This document shows positions 8,905 to 16,802 of a stretch of DNA of 64,000 nucleotides, piece by piece. The first letter of the stretch is position 1. Every line of letters starts with the position of its first letter. The notes beneath the pieces were generated by a model that was not told the DNA's origin, ran no database searches, and saw nothing but the letters and a program-made list of their open reading frames with translations. Position numbers and translations under genes: made by a program. The stretch is from the NCBI GenBank assembly GCA_963746155.1, contig CAVVAB010000009.1, positions 310,001 through 374,000 of the forward strand, given 5' to 3'. Origin of the DNA: AC-32 sp963746155 (GTDB lineage Bacteria; Actinomycetota; Thermoleophilia; Gaiellales; Gaiellaceae).

Positions 8905-10590
8905 TTGGCAGCGCCCTCGGGAAATCTGCGTCTCTACGGCGGTGCCGTCGCACGCGTGCTGGCGCGCGCCCGCAGGCGCAGCGGCGAGGACCTCGAAGCC
9001 GTCGCCGAGCGGCCGGTGTTCGTGCTCGGCTCGCCGCGCTCGGGCACGAGCTTCGTCGCGCGGTCGATCGGCCGCGTCCCCGGGTTCGCGGACCTCGGCG
9101 AGCTCGCGCCCTGGAAGGCGGCGATCCCCGGGCTCGCAGGCCGCCCCGAGGAGGAGGCGTCCGCCGAGCTCCGCGAGATGCTCGAGACGATCAGGCGCTA
9201 CGGGCTCATCCGGCACCTGCGTGCGGTCGAGCAGTCGCCCGAGACCGCCTTCGTGCTGACGGCCGCGATCCGCGCGTACCCGCAGGCCGCTGTCGTGCAC
9301 ATGATCCGCGACCCACGCGACGTGGCCGCGTCGCTGCTCCAGAAGGGCTGGCTCAAGACCGACCGCTCCGGCCGCGACGACGTGGGCGAGCCCTACGGCG
9401 GCCACGCCCGCTTCTGGGTCGAGCCTGACAGCGTCTCCGAGTTCGACGCCGCGAGCGAGGCGCGCCGCGCGGGCTGGGCGTGGCGCAGCTACATGACGGC
9501 CGCCCGGCGCGTGCCGGGGAACACGGTCGAGATCAGGTACGAGGAGCTCGCGCGTGATCCCGCCGCGGCCGCCGAGCCGCTCGCGGCGCACATCGGCGCC
9601 GACCCGGTCCTGCTCGCAGGCACACTCGCGGACATGCACGCCGAGTCGGTAGGCCGCTGGGAGCGGAACCTCACGCCCGAGCAGGTCGCCGACGTCGAGT
9701 CCGAGGCGGGCGAGCTGATGAAAGTGCTCCGGCTACACGTAGTGCGGCTGCCGGCGGAGAAGATCCCGACGATCCCCGAGCCCGTGCGCGCGGTGCTGCG
9801 CAATGCGGTCTGGACCTACGGCAAGGCCACGGCTGCGATCCGGCCGCTGCCGGACTTCCTCATCATCGGCGCGCAGAAGGCGGGTACGACCGCGCTCTAC
9901 GCCTACCTGCGCCAGCACCCGGGAATCACCGGCCCGTCGTGGAAGGAGGTCAGCTACTTCGACCGCCACTACGCGCGTGGCGAGGCCTGGTACCGCGGGA
10001 ACTTCCCCAACACGCTCCGGGCGCGCGGCCTCGTCGGCGAGGCGAGCCCGAGCTACATGTTCCATCCGCTCGGCCCGGAGCGCGTGGCTGCGCTCGTCCC
10101 GGACGTGAAGCTGATCGCCCTCGTGCGGGATCCGGTCGACCGCGCGTTCTCCCACTACCAGCACGAGGTCGCGCTCGGTCGCGAGGAGCTCTCGTTCGAG
10201 GACGCCCTTGCGGCGGAGGACGAGCGCCTGCGCGGCGAGGAGGCGCGGATGCTCGCCGACCCGACGTACTTCAGCCACGCCTGGTGGAACTACACGTACG
10301 CGGCTCGCGGGCGCTACGCCGAGCAGCTCGAGCGCTGGCTCGCCGTGTTCCCGCCGGAGCAGCTGCTGATCGTGCCGAGCGAGGAGATGCTCGCCGAGCC
10401 CGAGCAGGCGCACGCCCGCGTGCTCGAGTTCCTCGGCGCGGCGCCGCAGCCGCTCGACGCGTACCCGCGCGTCTTCGAGCGCCAGTACGAGCCGATGCGT
10501 CCCGAGACGCGGACGCGGCTGGCGGAGGAGTTCGCCGAGCCGAATCGCCGTCTCTACGCGCTGCTCGGGCGAGAGCTCGACTGGGCGTAG
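8905..10590 (+). CDS. Tandem two-domain sulfotransferase
   Basis: 561 aa with two complete PAPS-dependent sulfotransferase domains in one frame. Domain 1 has the 5'-phosphosulfate loop SPRSGTSF (43-50) and the 3'-phosphate motif RDPRDVAASLL. Domain 2 begins near residue 315 with GAQKAGTTALYAYLRQHP and has VRDPVDRAFSHYQHEV. Such enzymes transfer sulfate from PAPS to sugars or other acceptors. The two halves belong to different subfamilies (Sulfotransfer_3-like and Sulfotransfer_1-like), so this is a fusion rather than a simple duplication. TTG 8905 is the only plausible start. The 3' end overlaps the convergent MFS gene by 37 bp. Confidence 0.85.
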   Translation: MAAPSGNLRLYGGAVARVLARARRRSGEDLEAVAERPVFVLGSPRSGTSFVARSIGRVPGFADLGELAPWKAAIPGLAGRPEEEASAELREMLETIRRYGLIRHLRAVEQSPETAFVLTAAIRAYPQAAVVHMIRDPRDVAASLLQKGWLKTDRSGRDDVGEPYGGHARFWVEPDSVSEFDAASEARRAGWAWRSYMTAARRVPGNTVEIRYEELARDPAAAAEPLAAHIGADPVLLAGTLADMHAESVGRWERNLTPEQVADVESEAGELMKVLRLHVVRLPAEKIPTIPEPVRAVLRNAVWTYGKATAAIRPLPDFLIIGAQKAGTTALYAYLRQHPGITGPSWKEVSYFDRHYARGEAWYRGNFPNTLRARGLVGEASPSYMFHPLGPERVAALVPDVKLIALVRDPVDRAFSHYQHEVALGREELSFEDALAAEDERLRGEEARMLADPTYFSHAWWNYTYAARGRYAEQLERWLAVFPPEQLLIVPSEEMLAEPEQAHARVLEFLGAAPQPLDAYPRVFERQYEPMRPETRTRLAEEFAEPNRRLYALLGRELDWA

Positions 10591-11703
10591 ACCGGGCCGG
10601 CCACCACGAGAGTCGCGAGACAGATCCCCGCGAGGAGAACGTAGGGCAGGGCGTCGCCGCCGGCCTCGGCGAGCGCGCCGCCCGCGGCTGGAGCGACCAG
10701 GGCGCCCGCGGCCCAGGCGCCGTTCATCGCGCCGAAGGCGAGCCCTTGCGCGATCCCGAGCCGCTCGGCGCTCTCGGAGAAGAGCGCCATCCCCGGCGTG
10801 TAGAAGGAGCCGTAGGCCATCGCGGACGCGAAGACGAGGAGCGCGACGACCGCGGCAGTCTCGGACCAGGCGAGCGCGAGCGAGACCACGATCGAGCCGA
10901 GCAGCGCGAGCCGCACCGGCAAGAGCCTCCCGTGCCGGTCGGTCAGTCGCCCGAGGACCGGGTTGAGCACGGTCTCCGCGGCCGCCGTCACGAAGAAGAG
11001 CGCGCCGATCGCGACGCCGCCCCAGCCGCTCGCGTGCAGCGTCAGCGGCGCCAGGACGTCGAGCACGCCGAAGAGCATCGACGGCAGGACGATCAGCCAG
11101 AGCGCGAAGACGAAGCGACGGTCCGCGCGGCGCAGGACGCCCGAGGGTCTGCGGCTGCGCCGCCACGCCGGGTGTTCCCGCGACCCAGACGCAGATGACG
11201 ATTCCGAGCGAGGCTGACGCCCGATGAAGGTCGGCCGCACGCCGACGACTGTCGCGAGCGCGCCTACCGCCGGGCCGAGCAGCGCGCCGAAGACGGCCGC
11301 GCCCATCGCGCGTGCCGATCAGCGCTCCGCGCCTGCCGGGCGGCGCGACCCCGACGAGCCAGGCGAGCGCCCCCGCCCAGGAGAACGCGCTGCCGAACCC
11401 CTGGACGAGCCGCGCCACGGAGAGCATCAAGTCGCTGCTCGCGAACGCGAAGCCGAGGGTCGCGACGACGGTGACCGTCATCCCCGAGAGCACGGCCAGC
11501 TTCGGCCCGAAGCGCGACGCCGCGAGCCCGCCCGGGATCGCCGCGGCGAGCACGCCGGCGCCGTAGACCGCGAAGAGCACGCCCGCCCCGGTCTTCGAGA
11601 GGTCGTAGCGCTCGGTGAAGTGGGGGAGGAGCGGCGCGAGCGCCGTGTAGAACATCGTGTCGACGGCGACGACGGCGCTCAGGAGGATCAGGAGCCTGCG
11701 CAT
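10554..11703 (-). CDS. Major facilitator superfamily transporter (several apparent frameshifts)
   Basis: About 380 aa after joining. Twelve-helix MFS layout: TM1 begins LLILLSAVVAVDTMFYTALAP, the TM2-3 loop carries GGLAASRFGPK, and the second half repeats the loop as GRLTDRHGR. Four single-base insertions, near 11306, 11222, 11213 and 11152 (three in GGGC or CTCG contexts), scatter the protein over three frames. ATG 11703 is 6 nt after TAGCGT (11715-11710 on this strand), and the perfect inverted repeat at 11735-11758 overlaps the expected -35. Substrate unknown. Confidence 0.75.
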
Positions 11704-11734
11704 GTTTCGACGCTAGCAAGCGGGTTTGCGCCGC

Positions 11735-11758
11735 ACTTCGTGCATGACCGCACGAAGT
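11735..11758. promoter_or_regulatory. Perfect 9-bp inverted repeat, probable operator upstream of the MFS gene
   Basis: ACTTCGTGC - 6 nt - GCACGAAGT. It lies 32-55 bp upstream of the MFS start and overlaps the -35 position predicted from the TAGCGT -10. The arms and short spacer suit a dimeric repressor site better than a terminator, because no T-tract follows on either side. Confidence 0.5.
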
Positions 11759-11822
11759 CTGCTAACTCCGCAGCCGGGCTCCGCGTCTTACCACCCTTAG
11801 AAGGACAGTCCGAACCGGGTTC

Positions 11823-11860
11823 CGGAGCACGTGATTCGCGCCGTCTCGCGACGTGCTCCG
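11823..11860 (+). promoter_or_regulatory. Stable hairpin in the leader of the transglycosylase-like gene
   Basis: CGGAGCACGT (11823-11832) pairs perfectly with ACGTGCTCCG (11851-11860), and CGCG pairs with CGCG inside the loop. The Shine-Dalgarno AGGAGGT begins 12 nt after the stem. Could control translation or mRNA stability; no match to a known riboswitch was recognised. Confidence 0.45.
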
Positions 11861-11888
11861 CGAGAGCCCTCAGGAGGTAGCACCAACC

Positions 11889-12461
11889 GTGGACAACAAC
11901 CGTGTCAAACGAATACTCGCGCTCGTAACCGCCGCCGCGGCAGTGGTCGCTCTGGGCGCGACGGCCTCGAGCCTCTGGGCGGCGACGGCCAAGTTGAGGG
12001 CAACGCCGCAGGCGACGCCGCCGATCAAGGCAGTCCCCACGAAGCGCGTCGACCCGAAGCTCGTGGCGAATCTGCGCTCGACGACGCGGCACTGGGAGGC
12101 GCTCGTGGGCCTCCGGCTCTCGCGTTCGGTCGCACCGCTGAGCTCGGAGCGCGCGCTGCGCTTCTGGCAGGCCCGCTGGACGCGGGTCCGCAGGATCGCA
12201 GGCAGGCCTCCGCACCGGAACGCCTGGCTCTGCATCCACCGCTTCGAGGGGAGCTGGGGGGATTCGGGCGACCCGTACTGGGGCGGCCTCCAGATGGACC
12301 GCGGCTTCATGCGGTCGTACGCGACGCGTGACCTGCTGCGCCGCGGCTGGGCCAACCGCTGGACACCGCTCGAGCAGATGTGGGTGGCGGAGCGTGCGCA
12401 CCGCAGCGGCAGGGGTTTCTTCCCCTGGCCGAACACTGCGCACTACTGCAACCTGATCTAA
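11889..12461 (+). CDS. Secreted transglycosylase/Rpf-like cell-wall protein
   Basis: 190 aa. The N-terminal stretch RILALVTAAAAVVALGA is a signal peptide or anchor. The C-terminal domain (about 105-190) has the lysozyme-like core WLCIHRFEGSWGD, PYWGGLQMDRGF and WPNTAHYCNLI, in which the glutamate of HRFEG is the probable catalytic acid, as in resuscitation-promoting factor-like transglycosylases. It probably trims peptidoglycan outside the cell. GTG 11889 was chosen over an in-frame GTG at 11853 because AGGAGGT sits 10 nt upstream; this gene is therefore leadered, unlike many neighbours. Confidence 0.75.
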   Translation: MDNNRVKRILALVTAAAAVVALGATASSLWAATAKLRATPQATPPIKAVPTKRVDPKLVANLRSTTRHWEALVGLRLSRSVAPLSSERALRFWQARWTRVRRIAGRPPHRNAWLCIHRFEGSWGDSGDPYWGGLQMDRGFMRSYATRDLLRRGWANRWTPLEQMWVAERAHRSGRGFFPWPNTAHYCNLI

Positions 12462-12470
12462 CCTTCGCTC

Positions 12471-12503
12471 ATGTACGAGCGCCGTCCGGAGACGAGGGCG
12501 TGA
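12471..12503 (+). CDS. Possible 10-codon leader peptide coupled to rpoD
   Basis: ATG 12471 opens a frame reading MYERRPETRA and a TGA that overlaps the rpoD GTG as GTGA. TAACCT (12459-12464) ends 6 nt before this ATG, the same spacing as the leaderless promoters elsewhere, so transcription probably starts here and not at the sigma gene start. Alternative: these codons are the true N-terminus of the sigma factor, separated by one inserted base. Confidence 0.45.
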   Translation: MYERRPETRA

Positions 12504-13546
12504 CCGACCTCCAGGAGCACGTCGCGGCGCTGATCGCGAAGGAGGAGAAGGACGGCTGCCTCTGCCTGTCGTGCGTGACGGAGTTCGTCGCCGAGCACGA
12601 CGAGCTCGACGACGACGACGTCAGCCGGATCTACGAGCTGCTCGACGAGCTCGGGATCGAGGTCACGGACGACTGCGCCCGCGCGAGCGACGAGAACACC
12701 TACGTCAACGGCAAGCTCGCGGTCGCGACCACCGACGCGCTGCAGCTCTTCCTCAACGAGGCCGGGCGCTGGCCGCTGCTGACCAAGGAGGAGGAGGTCG
12801 AGCTCGCGAAGCTGATCGAGCGCGGCGACAAGGAGGCGAAGGACCGGATGATCAACTCCAACCTTCGCCTCGTCGTCTCGATCGCGAAGCGCTATCAGGG
12901 CCTGGGGCTCTCGCTGCTCGACCTGATCCAGGAAGGGATCATCGGGCTGATTCGCGCGGTCGAGAAGTTCGACTGGCGGCGCGGGTTCAAGTTCTCGACG
13001 TACGCGACCTGGTGGATCCGCCAGGCGGTGCAGCGGGGGATCGCAAACAAGTCGCACACGATCCGGATCCCCGTGCACATCGCCGATCGCGAGCGCCGGA
13101 TCGGGCGCGCGGAGCGCGAGCTCGCAGCGAAGCTCGGGCGCGAGCCGACCGACGCGGAGATCGCCGAGAGCGCGAGGCTGTCGGCGAAGGAGCTGCGCGA
13201 GGTCAGGGAGGTCGCCCGCTCGGTCACGAGCCTCGACCGGCCGATCGGCGCGGGGAGCGAGGGCGCGCTCCGCGATCTGATCGCCTCCGACGAGACGCCG
13301 CCCGAGGAAGAGATCACGGTCAGCCTCGAGCAGGATGTGCTGCGTCGAGCCGTTGCACAACTGCCCGAGCGGGAGCAGGAGGTTTTGAAGCTCCGCTACG
13401 GCCTGAACGGCGACCGGGAGCCAGTCTCGCTGGAGGCGATCGGCAGGCAGCTCGGCATCACGCGGGAGCGAGTCCGCCAGATCGAGGCGGCCGCCCTCGA
13501 GCAGCTCGCGGTGAACCGCGAGGTCGAAGCGCTCAACGTCGCGTAG
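12500..13546 (+). CDS. rpoD: Primary RNA polymerase sigma factor (RpoD/SigA)
   Basis: 348 aa. Order of regions: a short 1.1-like N-terminus (about 1-60); 1.2 with LFLNEAGRWPLLTKEEEVEL; region 2 with RLVVSIAKRYQGLGLSLLDL, GFKFSTYATWWIRQA; region 3 from ADRERRIGRAEREL; region 4.2 helix-turn-helix with AIGRQLGITRERVRQIE. Region 2.4/4.2 are complete, so it should recognise -10/-35 promoters. Odd feature: cysteines 20, 22, 25 and 59 in the 1.1-like part, where related sigmas have a GYLTYDEI-type segment. GTG 12500 overlaps the stop of the leader frame. It is shorter than proteobacterial RpoD because there is no long acidic 1.1 or non-conserved region. Confidence 0.93.
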   Translation: MTDLQEHVAALIAKEEKDGCLCLSCVTEFVAEHDELDDDDVSRIYELLDELGIEVTDDCARASDENTYVNGKLAVATTDALQLFLNEAGRWPLLTKEEEVELAKLIERGDKEAKDRMINSNLRLVVSIAKRYQGLGLSLLDLIQEGIIGLIRAVEKFDWRRGFKFSTYATWWIRQAVQRGIANKSHTIRIPVHIADRERRIGRAERELAAKLGREPTDAEIAESARLSAKELREVREVARSVTSLDRPIGAGSEGALRDLIASDETPPEEEITVSLEQDVLRRAVAQLPEREQEVLKLRYGLNGDREPVSLEAIGRQLGITRERVRQIEAAALEQLAVNREVEALNVA

Positions 13547-13633
13547 TCGAGCTCGCGCGCTCCCTTATGTTCACGCGCGCCCGCGCCCCAGGGGTGGGTG
13601 GGGGTTTGGGACGGTACCGGGGTTCGCGCACGA

Positions 13634-13675
13634 CGATGTGCCGAATCTGTGCCAATCGGGGCACAACGCACATCG
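13634..13675. promoter_or_regulatory. Nested inverted repeats upstream of clpS
   Basis: Outer arms CGATGTGC (13634-13641) and GCACATCG (13668-13675); inner arms TGTGCC (13648-13653) and GGCACA (13660-13665). TGTGC therefore occurs twice in each orientation in 42 bp, 50 bp before the clpS start. No T-tract follows, so an operator or leader structure is likelier than a terminator. The rest of the 13547-13725 gap shows nothing recognisable. Confidence 0.4.
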
Positions 13676-13725
13676 GGGAGCCATCGGATCGAGCCGTCGC
13701 CTAGCCCGTCCGCCACAATCAGGCC

Positions 13726-14026
13726 ATGGCGTCGACAGTCGCACCCGCAGAGGTCGAGGTCGAGCAGCCGCGAGGCGTGGAGGACTTCGAGCTCGACCGC
13801 CCCTGGATCGTGATCGTCTGGAACGACCCGATCAACCTGATGTCGTACGTCACGCTCGTCTTCCAGAAGCTGTTCGGCTACAGCAAGGACGAAGGCGACG
13901 CAGCTCATGCTCCAGGTGCACAACGAGGGGAAGGCGGTCGTCTCGAGCGGCACCCGCGAGAAGGCCGAGCACGACGTCTCGCGCCTGCACGCACACGGCC
14001 TCTGGGCGACGATGCGGCAGGACTAG
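13726..14026 (+). CDS. clpS: ATP-dependent Clp protease adaptor ClpS (apparent frameshift)
   Basis: About 99 aa. ClpS delivers N-degron substrates to ClpAP or ClpCP. The core RPWIVIVWNDPINLMSYVTL carries the family's NDP motif, and the second half is MLQVHNEGKAVVSSGTREK with the conserved glutamates. The two parts sit in different frames; deleting one G in gaaggcgacgcag (about 13894) restores KDEATQLMLQV, the expected sequence. The stop TAG shares one base with the GTG of DUF2017, a pairing common in Actinobacteria. Confidence 0.85.
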
Positions 14027-14526
14027 TGGAGCCGCGGCGAATCGAGCCGGCAGGCAACGGCGCGGTCAGGTTGAGGCTGCCGCGCGAGGAGCAGGCGCTC
14101 CTGCTCGGCCTGGCCGCCGAGCTCCGCTCCGGTCTCGACGCGGCCCCGGACGACCCGTCGCTGCGACGCCTCTTTCCGTCGGCGTACGACGACGAGCAGG
14201 ACGAGCGGGCCTACCGCGAGCTCATGGCCGGCTCGCTTCTCGACGGACGCCGTGAGGCGCTGGACGTGCTGACCGAGACCGTCGGGAGCGACCTCCTCAG
14301 CGCGAGCGAGGCCGACTCCTGGCTCCGCGCGCTGAACGATCTCCGGCTCGCGCTCGGCACGCGCCTCGACGTCCAGGAGGACTCGCTGCTCGACCAGCTC
14401 GACCCGAACGACCCCGCGTCGTCCGGCCTCGCCGTGTACGCATACCTCTCCTGGCTGCAGGAGCAGCTGGTCGAGGCGCTATCTCCGGCCGAACTAGGTC
14501 CGCGACGGCCTCGCGCGGCCGGCTGA
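14026..14526 (+). CDS. DUF2017-family protein downstream of clpS
   Basis: 166 aa, mainly helical and acidic. It matches the actinobacterial DUF2017 proteins that are nearly always encoded next to clpS: LRLPREEQALLLGLAAELR at the N-terminus, LFPSAYDDEQDERAYREL in the middle, and SWLRALNDLRLALGTRL near the C-terminus. Molecular function is not established; the conserved adjacency and 1-bp stop/start overlap suggest a role with Clp proteolysis (inference). Confidence 0.75.
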   Translation: MEPRRIEPAGNGAVRLRLPREEQALLLGLAAELRSGLDAAPDDPSLRRLFPSAYDDEQDERAYRELMAGSLLDGRREALDVLTETVGSDLLSASEADSWLRALNDLRLALGTRLDVQEDSLLDQLDPNDPASSGLAVYAYLSWLQEQLVEALSPAELGPRRPRAAG

Positions 14527-14546
14527 TCGCCGCCGCTCCTCTCCGA

Positions 14547-14999
14547 TTAGGTACCGACGACCTGGACGATCCAGCGACGATCGCGCTCGCGGTCGAGCTC
14601 GAGGAAGAGGACGCGCTGCCAGGTGCCGAGGCACAGCTCGCCGTCGCGCACCGGAACCGACTCGCCGGCTGTCCCGAGCAGCATCGCCATGCAGTGCGAG
14701 TGGCCGTTGCCGAAGTCCATGTCCTCCTCGCAGATGTTCTCGGTGCGGCGGTCCCAGTCGTCGTGCGCGTAGTACGTCTCGCTCGGCACGAGCCGCTTGA
14801 GCAGGTTGGCGAAGTCCTCCAGGAACCCGTTCTCGAACTCGTTCACCCGCACGCAGCACGTGGTGTGCGGGGAGTAGACGCATGCGATGCCGTCGACGAC
14901 GCCGCTTTCCCGTACCGCCTCGTTCACCTCGTCGGTGATGTCGCGGACGGAGAGGCCGCCTGTGGTCCTGAGCTCTCGTTCGTGCTGGAAGACCTTCAC
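14547..14999 (-). CDS. YjbQ/UPF0047-family protein
   Basis: 150 aa. Family signatures are VVDGIACVYSPHTTCCVRVN and the metal-site segment FGNGHSHCMAMLLG, followed by GTWQRVLFLELDRERDRR. Homologues have been described as secondary thiamine-phosphate synthases, though the physiological role remains uncertain. GTG 14999 is placed 9 nt after AAAGGAGGG, which overrides a longer in-frame extension to 15083. Convergent with DUF2017. Confidence 0.85.
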   Translation of the reverse strand: MKVFQHERELRTTGGLSVRDITDEVNEAVRESGVVDGIACVYSPHTTCCVRVNEFENGFLEDFANLLKRLVPSETYYAHDDWDRRTENICEEDMDFGNGHSHCMAMLLGTAGESVPVRDGELCLGTWQRVLFLELDRERDRRWIVQVVGT

Positions 15000-15116
15000 C
15001 GTTCGCCACCCTCCTTTGTGGACGGCCGCGGGAGCGCGGGCAGCGCCTATTTTGCGGGTTTCGCGCGCCCGCGTCGAGGCCAACCGTCATACGCGGGGCG
15101 CTACGCTTGCCCGGCG

Positions 15117-15190
<74 letters not shown>

Positions 15191-15217
15191 TTCGGAAAGC
15201 CGGGGAGAAGCCCACGT

Positions 15218-16277
15218 ATGAGCCGACCACGACAAATCGACGGCGTCGGGACGAGCACTACGGGACTGGTTGGCCGCGCGACCCAAGGGCCGGTCGACCA
15301 GGCCGAGCTGGTCACGAGCCTCGTCGACTACGAGACGCGGTTCGGCGGTCCGGCGGCGGGACACGAGCTGTGGCTCGGCGTGAAGCAGTTCTTCGACAAC
15401 GGTGGGCGCCGTGCCTGGGCGGTCAGGGTCGGCGGGCAGGCTCCGGCCGCGATCAGACGGGCCCTCTCGGCCCTCGACGGGGTCGATGACCTCGGGCTCC
15501 TGTGCCTCCCCGGGCTGTCGGCTCCGGGCGCGCTCGCTGCCGCCGCCGCGTACGCGCGCGCACGGCGCGCGTTCTACGTCGCCGAGGCCGCAGTCTCGAG
15601 ATCGGCGACGCTCAGCGCGGTCGGGGCGATCGCTGCCGCCGACCAGGGACACGTCGCCGCCTACCTCCCTCGGCTGGTGATCCGCGATCCGCTCCGCCCG
15701 GCCGGGACGATGCGCTTCGGCCCGTCCGCGGCGGTGGCGGGACTGCTCGCGCGCACGGACATCGAACGTGGCGTCTGGGCCTTCGCCACCGGCGCTGCAT
15801 TTCCAGGGCGCCGTCGGGCTGGGCTCGGCGATCGACGCCAACGGCGCTGCGCTGCTACGGCGCTCCGGCGTGAACGCGCTGCGGGCGCTGCCCGGGCACG
15901 GCATCGTGCCGTGGGGTGCGCGTACCGTCGGCAGCGGGCGGGATCACGACGAGGACTGGAAGTACGTGCCCGTCCGGCGTCTGGCCCTCTACCTCGAGGA
16001 GAGCATCGACCGCGGCCTCGGCTGGGCGGCCTTCGAGCCCAACGACGAGCCGACGTGGCGAACGATCCGCGGGCTCGTGGAGACGTTCCTCGACGTGACG
16101 TTCCGCTCGGGCGGCTTCGCCGGCGGAAGCCCGGCCGAGGCCTACTTCGTGCGCTGCGGCTCGGACACGACGACGCAGCGCGACATCGAGCGCGGGATCG
16201 TGGTAATCGAAGTCGGTTTCGCGCCGCTGCGACCCGCGGAGTTCGTGATCATCCGGCTCCGTCACACCTGGGACTAG
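15218..16277 (+). CDS. Orphan contractile tail-sheath protein (apparent frameshift)
   Basis: About 352 aa. The C-terminal half has the conserved phage/contractile-injection sheath core: VNALRALPGHGIVPWGARTV, DWKYVPVRRLALYLEESI, FEPNDEPTW and LRPAEFVIIRLRHTWD. The N-terminal part has the usual TGLVGRATQGPVD start. One extra G near 15795 changes frame. SD GGGGAGAAG precedes ATG 15218. No tube, baseplate, terminase or AAA+ chaperone gene is adjacent. It could be a relict of a contractile injection system or phage integrated by the tRNA, or a domesticated structural protein. Confidence 0.8.
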
Positions 16278-16313
16278 CCGCCGGGTGTCCGCTGCGTCCG
16301 TAACGATCACGAC

Positions 16314-16802
16314 GTGAGCCCCAGCGAGCGTCCGCGCTACTTCCTCGGCCAGCTCATCGGTGTCGACGATCTCGAGCAGGAGCAGCTCTACCACCGTGAG
16401 AAGGCGCGGCGCCACAACCGCTTTGTCCACGGTTGGGGAATCGTCCGCGGCCTCGAGGTGCATGCGAGCCCGCAAGGAACCCGGGAAGTGACGATCTCGC
16501 CCGGATACGCACTCGACGCGCGCGGGGAAGAGATCGTGGTCTCGCGAACCGTCGCCGTAGATCTGTCCGGACACGCGGCAGGCACCACGGTGTACGTGAC
16601 GGTGCGCTTTGACGAGCGGCCGGAGCGCCCGGTCCCGGCGCTCGAGGGGGAGGAGTACACGCGCATCCGCGAGACGTTTGCGGTGGAGGTCTTGACCGCG
16701 TTGCCGCGACAGAAGCTGGTCCTGGCCGAGGTCGAGCTCGGGCGAGGCGCCAAGATCGCGAAGATCTGCACCACGCGCCGGCGATACGTCGGCGGCAGCT
16801 AG
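16314..16802 (+). CDS. Conserved protein accompanying the tail-sheath gene
   Basis: 162 aa from GTG 16314. The N-terminus RPRYFLGQLIGVDDLEQEQ and the segment RHNRFVHGWGIVRGLEV recur in bacterial proteins that I associate with contractile-tail clusters; the remainder is beta-rich (VTISPGYALDARGEEIVV). Function unknown; a baseplate or tail-fibre attachment role is a guess from context. Its stop overlaps the convergent flavoprotein stop by 4 bp. Confidence 0.6.
   Translation: MSPSERPRYFLGQLIGVDDLEQEQLYHREKARRHNRFVHGWGIVRGLEVHASPQGTREVTISPGYALDARGEEIVVSRTVAVDLSGHAAGTTVYVTVRFDERPERPVPALEGEEYTRIRETFAVEVLTALPRQKLVLAEVELGRGAKIAKICTTRRRYVGGS

Noticed and set aside
11761..11888. Possible c-di-AMP (ydaO-type) riboswitch before the transglycosylase-like gene
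   Set aside because: Only a short GTCCGAACC stretch resembles the motif; the conserved 3' part with CAGCTAACC is missing at the right place.
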